Below the pieces are notes generated by a model, which was not told where the DNA came from, did no database searches, and saw only the letters and a program-made list of their open reading frames with translations. The position numbers were made by a program, and so were the translations under genes. Shown one piece after another: positions 1 through 5,646 of a DNA stretch of 5,646 bases. Source of the stretch: Spirochaetaceae bacterium. GTDB taxonomy: Bacteria; Spirochaetota; Spirochaetia; Treponematales; Breznakiellaceae. The stretch covers positions 1-5,646 of the forward strand of contig JAIRSQ010000120.1 of assembly GCA_031255395.1 (NCBI GenBank). Reading direction: 5' to 3'. Each line of letters begins with the position of its first letter. Within the stretch, counting starts at the first letter, position 1.

Positions 1-395
1 CGACGGGAAGCCTCGTCAAATGCCTGAATGCCGCAGCTTATCCGCGTTACGCCCCCTTCGCGGCAGGCGCGCAGGAAATCCGCGTCAAGCGATTCGGGAT
101 TCGCCTCGACTGTAAACTCAGCGGGCGGAGGAAATCCTTTAAGGCGGACAGCCAAAAAATCCAGCAGTTCCTTAATTCGCCGCGCTCCTAGCAACGAAGG
201 CGTGCCTCCGCCTATGTAAACCGACATGACTTCTGTTATCCCGAACATTTTAAGCTGCCCGTCAATATCGTCGCAAAGACGTTCAGCGAAGCTATCCAGC
301 AGCCGCCCGTATTTCTTGACCGGCAACGAATAAAAATCACAGTAATCGCATTTTTTTTCGCAAAACGGTATATGGATATAAAGCGCCACCTTCAA
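1..395 (-). CDS. hemW: HemW-like radical SAM protein (heme chaperone family), 5' part only
   Basis: Partial gene: 131 N-terminal residues are visible and the rest lies beyond the left edge. The protein opens with YIHIPFC and the cluster motif CEKKCDYCDF (C12, C16, C19), the CxxxCxxC of radical SAM enzymes that binds a 4Fe-4S cluster and S-adenosylmethionine. GGGTPS follows at 62-67, then VEANPESL near 96-103 and a GIQAFD segment near 122-127; all are typical of the HemN/HemW family. Phe after the third Cys, instead of the fourth Cys of true coproporphyrinogen dehydrogenase HemN (CxxxCxxCxC), points to HemW. HemW proteins are heme-binding chaperones often mislabelled as oxygen-independent coproporphyrinogen III oxidase. 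The start is probably TTG at 395, with GGAGG (401-405) 5 nt upstream; GTG at 389 is the alternative. An in-frame TAA lies 14 codons upstream of the TTG. The C-terminal HemW domain is not visible, so the subfamily call rests on the N-terminus. Confidence 0.88.
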   Translation of the reverse strand, partial: MKVALYIHIPFCEKKCDYCDFYSLPVKKYGRLLDSFAERLCDDIDGQLKMFGITEVMSVYIGGGTPSLLGARRIKELLDFLAVRLKGFPPPAEFTVEANPESLDADFLRACREGGVTRISCGIQAFDEASR

Positions 396-412
396 AACCG
401 CCTCCGTCTTAA

Positions 413-455
413 CGATACCGCTCTGTATTTAGCGGCGCAAGCAGGCGCGGTATCG
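413..455. repeat. 9-bp perfect inverted repeat in the hemW leader
   Basis: CGATACCGC (413-421) and GCGGTATCG (447-455) are exact reverse complements separated by 25 nt. The near arm ends about 18 nt upstream of the proposed hemW start and just beyond its ribosome binding site. In a minus-strand transcript it could form a leader hairpin next to the Shine-Dalgarno; as DNA it could be an operator. The loop is long, and no T-run suggests a terminator. The repeat is seen directly; its role is unknown. Confidence 0.5.
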
Positions 456-484
456 GCAGTGGTAGCGTTCTTACCGCTAATCTC

Positions 485-514
485 TTGGCAATAGCGGCGG
501 TTTTCGCGTATAAT
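485..514 (+). promoter_or_regulatory. Sigma-70-type promoter for the TPR/NHL gene pair
   Basis: The -35 hexamer TTGGCA (485-490, one mismatch to TTGACA) and a perfect -10 hexamer TATAAT (509-514) are separated by 18 nt. The expected transcription start is near 520-522, about 80 nt upstream of the ATG at 602. This is the best promoter match I find in the window. A 6-bp dyad, CCGCTA (474-479) and TAGCGG (492-497), flanks the -35 box, and a long inverted repeat begins inside the -10 box, so the promoter may be controlled by a DNA-binding protein. Confidence 0.75.
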
Positions 515-554
515 TGAGCCTGTTCCAAAACTAATTGTTGGATCAGGCTCAATT
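512..554. repeat. Long inverted repeat overlapping the -10 box and start region
   Basis: The 17-nt arms 512-528 and 538-554 are complementary at 16 of 17 positions (mismatch 523/543). The outer 11 bp are perfect (AATTGAGCCTG against CAGGCTCAATT), and the spacer is 9 nt (529-537). The left arm starts within TATAAT. A transcript starting near 521 would lack much of that arm, so a DNA-level operator fits better than a leader hairpin. A dispersed palindromic element is the main alternative. There is no following T-tract on the plus strand, so it is not a standard terminator in that direction. Confidence 0.7.
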
Positions 555-601
555 GTTCAAAAATTCGCGGTTTAAGCCGATTTCTTAGTTATAGGAGCTT
601 T

Positions 602-1282
602 ATGGCAGCTACATTTGATGAGGCGGTGCGATATTACGGCATGAAGCGCTGGGATTTGGCGCTTCAGATGTTTCATTCCGTTGACGCTTCCGCTCTGACG
701 GCGGAAGAAAAAACGAATCTTGCCTACTATTTGGGACTTTGTTACACAAAACTGGAGCGTTACAACGACGCCGCGGTATATCTTGAGCAGGTTGTTACCG
801 GCGAGGCGGGAGCTTTGCGCGTTTGCCAGTGCCGGCTCACGCTTGCGTACATTTACATGGTTACCAGCCGCCCGCGCCTTGCGGAATTTGAACTGGACAG
901 ACTGCTCAAAAGCGGCTTCAGGTCTGTTCAGATATACACGATGACCGCTTACGCCGCATTTATGCAGAAAAACAACGACAGGGCGCTGAAGATGTACGAA
1001 ACAGCGCTCGCTATCGATCCGAATAACGCGACAGCGATGAACGGTCTCGGTTTCCTGCTTGTTGAAAGCGGCAAGGATTTACGGCGCGGGCTGGAGCTGT
1101 GCAAGAAAGCAGTCGAAAAGAGTCCGCATAACGCCGCTTATCTCGATTCGCTCGGTTGGGCGCACTATAAGGCGGGAGAATTCATTGAGGCGCGGCAATG
1201 GCTAAGGAGAGCGCTCGACCTTGCCCCGCGCCAAAAGGATATTAGTTCCCACATGAAGACGCTCGTAGCCGAGGCCTCATAG
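602..1282 (+). CDS. Tetratricopeptide repeat protein, cytoplasmic
   Basis: This 226-residue protein is built almost wholly of TPR helix pairs. I place six units at about 4-37, 38-71, 73-106, 108-141, 142-176 and 177-210. The last is the most canonical (LGWAHYKAGEFIEARQWLRRALDLAP); the fifth carries an extra residue, and the first three are degenerate. There is no signal peptide, membrane segment or catalytic domain, so it is probably a cytoplasmic protein-binding scaffold. The ATG at 602 has AGGAG at 593-597, a short spacing of 4 nt. The gene is the first of a unit driven by the promoter at 485-514, and its stop is 7 nt before the next start, so co-transcription and coupled translation are likely. 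The downstream protein also has TPRs, which suggests a shared process. The partner is unknown, and TPR folds alone do not indicate function. Confidence 0.9.
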   Translation: MAATFDEAVRYYGMKRWDLALQMFHSVDASALTAEEKTNLAYYLGLCYTKLERYNDAAVYLEQVVTGEAGALRVCQCRLTLAYIYMVTSRPRLAEFELDRLLKSGFRSVQIYTMTAYAAFMQKNNDRALKMYETALAIDPNNATAMNGLGFLLVESGKDLRRGLELCKKAVEKSPHNAAYLDSLGWAHYKAGEFIEARQWLRRALDLAPRQKDISSHMKTLVAEAS

Positions 1283-1289
1283 AGCGGCA

Positions 1290-3371
1290 ATGAAGCGCCC
1301 GTCCCGCTTGCCGTTTTTTTTAATAATTCTGTTATCCGCCGCGCCGCCGTCCGTTTTAGCGCAGGATTCGGGCGGGATTTCCATCGCCGATATAGACGCT
1401 CTCCGCGCTGCCGAGTCGTTTAGGCTTGGGGTGGAGGCTTACAACCGAAATTCTTTTAACGAAGCGATATTCGCGCTCGAGCAGGCGCTGTCTCTGAAGC
1501 CGGACGAAGCTCTTATACTGGACTGGCTGGGACGCGCATACTGCCGTTCAGGCATGGAAAACATTGCAATAAGGCAGTGGCAGAGAGCGGCGGAAATATA
1601 CGGAACATCTTCGCCCGAAGCGTTGCTGCTGAACGGCCGTATAGAACGGATAAATCTGCGCCGCTTCCCGCTTGCTGTCGAAACCTCGCGTTATGTCGAA
1701 ATAGGGCGTTTTCCCGGCTCTTCGGGCGAGGTAACGGTGTTCAGCCAGCCTGCGTCGGTGTTGCCGGAGAGGGACGGCTCGCTTTGGGTCGCCGCGTACG
1801 GCAGCAACGAGGTCGTGCGCCTTGACGTGAACGGCATAGTCCGTTACCGCGAGCGCGGCCCGCTGACCGGTTTCGACAGGCCCTTCGCGCTCGCACGCGG
1901 TCTTGACGGCAGAATCTATGTTTCGGAATTTCGCGGCGGCAGGATCAGCGTTCTTGACCCCTCAGGCAGGTGGCTCTCGCACATAGGCTCGAAGGGGCTG
2001 GCTCCCGGACAGCTCAGCGGACCCGCCGCCCTCGCCGTTGACGGCGAGGGTTACCTGTACGTTGCCGAATTTGGCAACCGCCGTATATCAAAGTTTGATC
2101 CGGACGGCGCTTTTATCAGCGCGTTCGGCTTAAAGAGCTCAGAATTCGGCGGTTTCCTCGCTCTGTCCGGCATCGCTGCCAGAGACGGCCTAGTCTATGC
2201 CGCGGACAGCGTTGAGAAACGGATATACACCTTCGATTCTAACGGACGCTATATGGGCGAGCTTGTCTCCGAAGGTCTGGAAGCGCCTGAAAACCTGCGT
2301 CTGTTAAAAGACGGCAGACTGCTCGTTACGGACACCAAACGGCTGCTCGTTGCAGATCCGGATACGGGCATTACGCGCGTGCTCTACTCTTTAGGAAATT
2401 CGAGAGGCCGCCTGATAGACGGCATAATAGACGCTAACGGCGGGCTAATGGCCGCCGACTTCGATTCCAACGAGATAGCGGCGTTTACCTCGCTTGACGA
2501 CATGGCGTCCGGACTTTTCGTGTACATAGACCGCGTAACGAGCGACAATTATCCGGCTGTTACCGTGGAACTGCGCGTCGAAGACATCCGCCGCAACCCG
2601 ATAACGGGACTCGACGCGACAAATTTCATTTTGGCCGAAGAGGGTCGGCCTGTCGCGAACCAGACGTTTATTGCGGCCGGAAACGCCGCCGCGGGCGCGG
2701 ATATAACGGTTCTGCTTGAACGGTCGCCAGACGCGGCGGCGCTGCGCGAAACATTTGCCGCCGCGTTGCGAGACATAACGGCAGCCGCTGACGGCGCGGG
2801 CAGCATAGTTTCTATCGTCTCCGCCGGGGAACAGCCGGAGCGGGAACGTTTTAGCGCGGAAAATTCCTCCTCGATAGAGGCGGCGGCGCGGGGACGGGAC
2901 GGCTCGTACACGCCGCGCTGGCGTTTTGATTTGGGACTGCGCCTTGCGGCCACGGATCTGCTCGGACGCTCACCCAAGCGCGCCGTCCTGTTTGTCGGTT
3001 CCGGCAAGGGACTGGGCGGTCTCGCTTTTGAGCAGTACAGCCTGAACGAACTGGCGGCTTATATGGCAAACAACGGAATCGTTTTTCACGCGATACTTGC
3101 GGACGGCGGGACGGCGGATTCCCCCGTCAGCGAGGAAATACGCTACCTTTGCTCTGAAACGGGCGGTTCGGCCGTCAGGCTTTACCGTCCTGAAGGGATA
3201 GCTCCGCTCATAAAAAACCTTGTATCGGCACCGTCGGGGACCTATGTGCTGGGCTATACTTCGTCGCTTTCGCCGGATTTCGGCAGGGCCTTTCTTCCGG
3301 TCGAGGCGGAGGTCTACCTGCTTGAACGGTCGGGACGGGATTCCGGAGGCTACTTCTCGCCGACGGATTGA
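1290..3371 (+). CDS. Exported TPR / six-bladed NHL propeller / VWA-like protein
   Basis: This 693-residue protein has a Sec-type signal peptide: MKRPSR, then a hydrophobic stretch, with probable cleavage after SVLA-24. Mature domains in order are a TPR block (about 41-106), a beta-propeller and a VWA-like domain (about 421-660). The propeller shows six NHL-type strands at 164-179, 208-223, 255-270, 301-316, 343-358 and 385-400, with repeats such as YLYVAEFGNRRISKFD, which would complete a six-bladed ring. The C-terminal part resembles VWFA-related domains: a strand near 471-477, AVLFVG at 565-570, GIVFHAIL at 596-603, TYVLGYTS at 651-658, and a closing GRDSGGYFSP. The usual MIDAS DxSxS is replaced by ERSPD (477-481). 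The protein probably acts in the periplasm or on the cell surface, binding proteins or glycans; no catalytic residues are evident. The start is ATG 7 nt after the upstream stop, without a clear Shine-Dalgarno, consistent with translational coupling. The biological role is unknown. Confidence 0.88.
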   Translation: MKRPSRLPFFLIILLSAAPPSVLAQDSGGISIADIDALRAAESFRLGVEAYNRNSFNEAIFALEQALSLKPDEALILDWLGRAYCRSGMENIAIRQWQRAAEIYGTSSPEALLLNGRIERINLRRFPLAVETSRYVEIGRFPGSSGEVTVFSQPASVLPERDGSLWVAAYGSNEVVRLDVNGIVRYRERGPLTGFDRPFALARGLDGRIYVSEFRGGRISVLDPSGRWLSHIGSKGLAPGQLSGPAALAVDGEGYLYVAEFGNRRISKFDPDGAFISAFGLKSSEFGGFLALSGIAARDGLVYAADSVEKRIYTFDSNGRYMGELVSEGLEAPENLRLLKDGRLLVTDTKRLLVADPDTGITRVLYSLGNSRGRLIDGIIDANGGLMAADFDSNEIAAFTSLDDMASGLFVYIDRVTSDNYPAVTVELRVEDIRRNPITGLDATNFILAEEGRPVANQTFIAAGNAAAGADITVLLERSPDAAALRETFAAALRDITAAADGAGSIVSIVSAGEQPERERFSAENSSSIEAAARGRDGSYTPRWRFDLGLRLAATDLLGRSPKRAVLFVGSGKGLGGLAFEQYSLNELAAYMANNGIVFHAILADGGTADSPVSEEIRYLCSETGGSAVRLYRPEGIAPLIKNLVSAPSGTYVLGYTSSLSPDFGRAFLPVEAEVYLLERSGRDSGGYFSPTD
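2029..2050. repeat. 10-bp perfect palindrome inside the NHL gene
   Basis: CCCTCGCCGT (2029-2038) and ACGGCGAGGG (2041-2050) are exact reverse complements with a 2-nt centre. The stretch encodes ALAVDGEG in the third propeller blade. In mRNA the innermost pair would have to open to make a loop, leaving a 9-bp GC-rich stem with a 4-nt loop. No T-run follows, so it is not an intrinsic terminator. It may simply reflect codon choice. Confidence 0.5.
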
Positions 3372-3390
3372 CAGCGCTCAGGCCGGTCGC

Positions 3391-4827
3391 TTACCCGTAT
3401 CTCCAAGCGGTGCCTTTAGGACCGTCCTCAAGGATAACGCCGCGCTCTTTAAGGCCGGCGCGTATCCCATCCGCCCGCGCGAAGTCCTTAGCCGCCTTAG
3501 CAACGGCGCGTTCCGCTATCAGCGCCTCTATTTCCGCTTCGCCGGCGGCGTTTGCGGGGGTAGCGTCTTTCCCGGAAATTTCCCGTTCAAGGGCCAGTCC
3601 CAGCACGCCGTCCATATCCAGAGCTCCGCCGAGTGCCGCTTCAGGCGGAAGGCTGTCGTCCTTTATCAGCGCCCAGAGCGCGGACAGCGCTCTGGGCGTG
3701 TTGAGGTCGTCTTCAAGGGCGGCGTCAAACGCGTCCAAGTGCCTGTCAAGCGCGGCAAACTTGCCGCGCTTTGCCGGAACCGGAGCGCCGTTCGCGGCGG
3801 CGGCGCGAATACCCGACAGCAACGATTTACGGGAATTCCGCGCGCTCGTCAGGCTGTCAACGGAAAATTTCAACTGGTTACGGTAATGCCCGCCCAGCAG
3901 GAAGTAGCGGTAGTCCAGCGGGTCAAAGCCCATATCGGCAAGATCGCTTATAGTTATAAAACTTCCCGCCGATTTTGACATCTTTTCCTTGTCAAGAACA
4001 AGAAACTCGTTATGCGTCCAGAATTTTACCCACGGATGTATGCCGGTCGCCGCCTCGCTCTGCGCTATCTCGTTTGTATGGTGAATCTGAATGTGGTCTA
4101 TGCCGCCGGCATGAATATCAAACTGTTCCCCAAGATACTTCATGCTCATAGCCGAACACTCGATATGCCAGCCAGGGTATCCCCGCCCCCACGGACTGTC
4201 CCATGAAAGCGCTTGATTTTCAAACTTGCTCTTGGTGAACCATAGCACAAAGTCGCCCTGGTTGCGCTTGTTGCCGTCAGCCTCGGCGCGCGCGACATTT
4301 TTGTCCGCGTCAATATGCCGCCCGGACAGTTCACCGTAACGCGGAAATTTTGCTATGTCAAAGTACAAGTTGCCGCCCGCGCTGTACGTAAAGCCGCCGG
4401 CCTCTATCCGTTTGATTAAATCTATCATGCAGCCGATGTGTTCAGTCGCCTTGCAGACAATGTCCGGCATACGTATCCCCAGTTTTTCGGTGTCGTCAAA
4501 AAACGCTTTGGTATAGAAAGCCGCGACTTCCAGCACGGATTTGCCGCGCTCTTCAGCGCTTTTGAGCATCTTGTCGTCCCCGGTGTCGTCGTCGCCGGAA
4601 AGGTGGCCGACATCGGTTATGTTCATAACGTGCGTAACTTCGTACCCCAGACGGCGCAACGTGCGGATAAGCACGTCGTGCGTAACGTAAGCGCGCAGGT
4701 TGCCGATATGGGCGTAGTTGTACACCGTGGGGCCGCATCCGTAAAAGCCGGCTTTTCCCTCGCGGACGGGCTCGAACGGCTCTATTTTACGTCCAAGCGT
4801 ATTGTATAAGGCTAAAGGCATATTCAC
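3391..4827 (-). CDS. cysS: Cysteinyl-tRNA synthetase
   Basis: This class I aminoacyl-tRNA synthetase charges tRNA-Cys with cysteine using ATP, in the cytoplasm. At 478 residues it is close to the usual 460-500. Visible signatures are FYGCGPTVYNYAHIGN, which holds the HIGH-type motif (H40-N43) and the first zinc ligand C31; GWHIECSAMS with C224; IHHTNE with H249 and E253 completing the zinc site that discriminates cysteine; and KMSKS at 282-286. After the catalytic core come a helical DALR-type region and a lysine/alanine-rich C-terminus ending GTAWRYG. All catalytic motifs are intact. The start is GTG at 4827 (an in-frame TAG lies two codons upstream) or ATG at 4821; a GGGGGA lies 13 nt before the GTG, which slightly favours it. 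The stop at 3391-3393 converges on the NHL gene with 19 nt between. Two strong hairpins lie within its 3' third. Confidence 0.97.
   Translation of the reverse strand: MNMPLALYNTLGRKIEPFEPVREGKAGFYGCGPTVYNYAHIGNLRAYVTHDVLIRTLRRLGYEVTHVMNITDVGHLSGDDDTGDDKMLKSAEERGKSVLEVAAFYTKAFFDDTEKLGIRMPDIVCKATEHIGCMIDLIKRIEAGGFTYSAGGNLYFDIAKFPRYGELSGRHIDADKNVARAEADGNKRNQGDFVLWFTKSKFENQALSWDSPWGRGYPGWHIECSAMSMKYLGEQFDIHAGGIDHIQIHHTNEIAQSEAATGIHPWVKFWTHNEFLVLDKEKMSKSAGSFITISDLADMGFDPLDYRYFLLGGHYRNQLKFSVDSLTSARNSRKSLLSGIRAAAANGAPVPAKRGKFAALDRHLDAFDAALEDDLNTPRALSALWALIKDDSLPPEAALGGALDMDGVLGLALEREISGKDATPANAAGEAEIEALIAERAVAKAAKDFARADGIRAGLKERGVILEDGPKGTAWRYG
3670..3698. repeat. 12-bp perfect hairpin inside cysS
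   Basis: CGCCCAGAGCGC (3670-3681) and GCGCTCTGGGCG (3687-3698) are exact reverse complements around a 5-nt loop (GGACA on the plus strand). The stretch encodes RALSALWAL of the helical domain on the minus strand. A GC-rich 12-bp stem with a 5-nt loop should be very stable. No U-tract follows it on either strand, so it is not a classical terminator. Confidence 0.6.
3748..3771. repeat. 11-bp perfect palindrome inside cysS
   Basis: AAGCGCGGCAA (3748-3758) and TTGCCGCGCTT (3761-3771) are exact reverse complements with a 2-nt centre; as RNA this gives a 10-bp stem with a 4-nt loop. It encodes KRGKFAAL on the minus strand and lies 49 bp from the preceding hairpin. Only three T residues follow it on the plus strand, so terminator function is unlikely. 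Confidence 0.55.
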
Positions 4828-5006
4828 AATCTATGCCGCTTCCCCCAAAATATCAAGGGCGCCAGGGTTTACTCGCCACGCGTCGGCTCGCCCCGAGCGG
4901 GGAAATGAGAAGGCAGCATAAGCTCCAAATTCTGGGACGGCTCTGTCCTGCGGTTGCGGATTGCCGTTTGCCTAAAATCACTGGCACTGCCTGCCGATAC
5001 AAAAAT
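4828..5006. other. Divergent intergenic region, cysS / lipoprotein gene
   Basis: This 179-nt region lies between divergent starts. Both genes should have promoters in or near it, yet I find no good match. TAAAAT (4973-4978) could be a rightward -10 box, but no -35 sits at normal spacing. The stretch of about 4855-4950 is GC-rich and hairpin-forming (GCTCG/CGAGC and CCCCG/CGGGG at 4886-4902, GGAC/GTCC near 4936-4947). It is open in the lipoprotein gene's frame from an ATG at 4833, but the predicted 58 residues look non-genic. A dispersed intergenic repeat is possible and cannot be tested from one copy. Confidence 0.45.
4886..4902. repeat. Two mutually exclusive GC-rich hairpins
   Basis: GCTCG (4886-4890) can pair with CGAGC (4894-4898) around CCC. 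Alternatively CCCCG (4891-4895) can pair with CGGGG (4898-4902) around AG, although a real RNA loop would need the inner pair open. The two stems share bases, so only one can form at a time. They would lie in the cysS leader on the minus strand or in the lipoprotein leader on the plus strand. Stems are short and function is not shown. Confidence 0.35.
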
Positions 5007-5642
5007 ATGCGAAAAGTAAAATTTATTTTGACAAGTTTTGTTATGTTGCCGTTAGCGTTTATTTCGTGCGCCACCTCGCCCGAACGCGCCGCCATCTTGA
5101 ACGTGCCGCCCGAAAAGACGGAAAAGCGGCCTATTCCTTCGTCACCTGAGCATATACTGGGAAGCGGCTCGGTCGACAGCGAAAAACTCGCCGAATTCCT
5201 GCTGATTGTGAATCCCGAAGTGGGCGAGCCGTTCGCGCGCGATTTTGCGAAACTCTATGTAGAGGAAGCCGCCGCCGAGGGCGTGAACCACGACGTCGCG
5301 TTTTCGCAGATGTGCCTTGAAACAGGTTTTCTGTCGTTTGGCGGCCTCGTTAAGCCGGACATGAATAACTTTTGCGGGCTTGGCGCGATAGGGCCGGGAC
5401 AGGAGGGCGAAAGTTTCCCGTCCACCCAGATCGGAGTACGCGCCCAGATACAGCATCTAAAGGCCTACGCCACCGACGAGCCGCCGAAAAACGCACTCGT
5501 CGACCCGCGCTATCGCTGGGTAAAATACGGCTCGGCTCCGACAATATACGGGCTTGCCGGTTCGTGGGCCGCCGACAAAGAGTACGGCCGAAAAATAAAG
5601 AACATACTTGACAACCTGTATGCCGTAGCCTACGGCTCATAG
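5007..5642 (+). CDS. Glucosaminidase-family lipoprotein, probable peptidoglycan hydrolase
   Basis: From the ATG at 5007 the protein has 211 residues. It begins MRKVKF, then a hydrophobic segment ending in the lipobox FISC with C21 as the probable lipidated cysteine. Phe at -3 is tolerated mainly by the relaxed lipoboxes of spirochaetes. A linker to about residue 55 leads to a domain like the FlgJ/LytG glucosaminidases, which cut N-acetylglucosaminyl bonds in peptidoglycan. SQMCLETG carries the likely catalytic Glu E105; NNFCGLGA (120-127) and QIGVRAQIQHLKAYAT (141-156) match the family, as do YGLAGSWA (181-188) and the following Tyr-containing helix. The domain appears complete. I prefer this start over the upstream in-frame ATG codons (4833, 4905) because those would bury the signal peptide about 34-58 residues inside. 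No clear Shine-Dalgarno precedes 5007. The gene is divergent from cysS. Substrate specificity is inferred from the family. Confidence 0.85.
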   Translation: MRKVKFILTSFVMLPLAFISCATSPERAAILNVPPEKTEKRPIPSSPEHILGSGSVDSEKLAEFLLIVNPEVGEPFARDFAKLYVEEAAAEGVNHDVAFSQMCLETGFLSFGGLVKPDMNNFCGLGAIGPGQEGESFPSTQIGVRAQIQHLKAYATDEPPKNALVDPRYRWVKYGSAPTIYGLAGSWAADKEYGRKIKNILDNLYAVAYGS

Positions 5643-5646
5643 ACGA

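Noticed and set aside
510..545. Leftward promoter for hemW within the inverted repeat (TATACG as -10)
   Set aside because: No acceptable -35 hexamer lies at normal spacing; the best candidate matches only two or three bases.
687..707. 7-bp hairpin CTTCCGC / GCGGAAG early in the TPR gene
   Set aside because: This stem and loop size is expected by chance several times in a window of this length.
2731..2766. 10-bp inverted repeat ACGCGGCGGC / GCCGCCGCGT in the NHL gene
   Set aside because: It has a 16-nt loop and lies in an alanine-rich segment where GCG and GCC codons readily generate complementary runs.
2549..3007. Minus-strand 152-codon open frame opposite the NHL gene
   Set aside because: It is the antisense shadow of a well-supported exported protein. 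Its composition is Arg/Ser/Ala-rich with no recognisable domain.
3220..3978. Plus-strand 252-codon open frame overlapping the NHL gene end and cysS
   Set aside because: It overlaps two confident genes, has no domain signal, and has an Arg-rich composition typical of GC-rich shadow frames.
5004..5034. Possible leftward promoter for cysS, TTGTCA with CATATT
   Set aside because: The 19-nt spacing and weak -10 match are poor. It lies in an AT-rich signal-peptide region that would give chance hits, and would imply a leader of about 170 nt.
4853..5095. Minus-strand 80-codon open frame upstream of cysS
   Set aside because: It overlaps the lipoprotein signal peptide region and has no recognisable domain; better explained as intergenic or repeat sequence.

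Overview
The window looks like chromosomal DNA from a moderately GC-rich bacterium with a Gram-negative-type envelope. I lean towards a spirochaete of the Treponema group. The evidence is a relaxed lipobox (FISC) on the small lipoprotein and an exported TPR/NHL-propeller/VWA protein next to a TPR protein. This is inference: there is no rRNA or other decisive marker here.

Layout. (1) Positions 1-395, minus strand: the 5' part of a radical-SAM gene of the HemW family, cut by the left edge. (2) Positions 396-601: a divergent intergenic region with a near-consensus sigma-70 promoter pointing right (TTGGCA-18 nt-TATAAT). It also has a long inverted repeat starting inside the -10 box and several GCGGTA/TAGCGG hexamers. 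(3) Positions 602-3371, plus strand: a two-gene unit with a 7-nt gap. The first gene encodes a 226-residue cytoplasmic TPR protein. The second encodes a 693-residue exported protein with a signal peptide, a short TPR block, a six-bladed NHL propeller and a C-terminal VWA-like domain whose metal site looks degenerate. (4) Positions 3391-4827, minus strand: cysteinyl-tRNA synthetase (cysS), converging on the NHL gene with only 19 nt between stop codons. (5) Positions 4828-5006: a divergent intergenic region with GC-rich hairpins and no confident promoter. (6) Positions 5007-5642, plus strand: a glucosaminidase-family lipoprotein that probably acts on peptidoglycan.

How the genes fit together. 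hemW and cysS are housekeeping genes with no evident link to the rest. The TPR and TPR-NHL-VWA genes are probably co-transcribed and are the least characterised part of the window. They may form a cytoplasmic/extracytoplasmic scaffold pair, but nothing here shows their partner or process. I see no CRISPR array, transposase, phage gene, tRNA or rRNA. There is an excess of perfect short-loop hairpins, several of them inside coding sequence.
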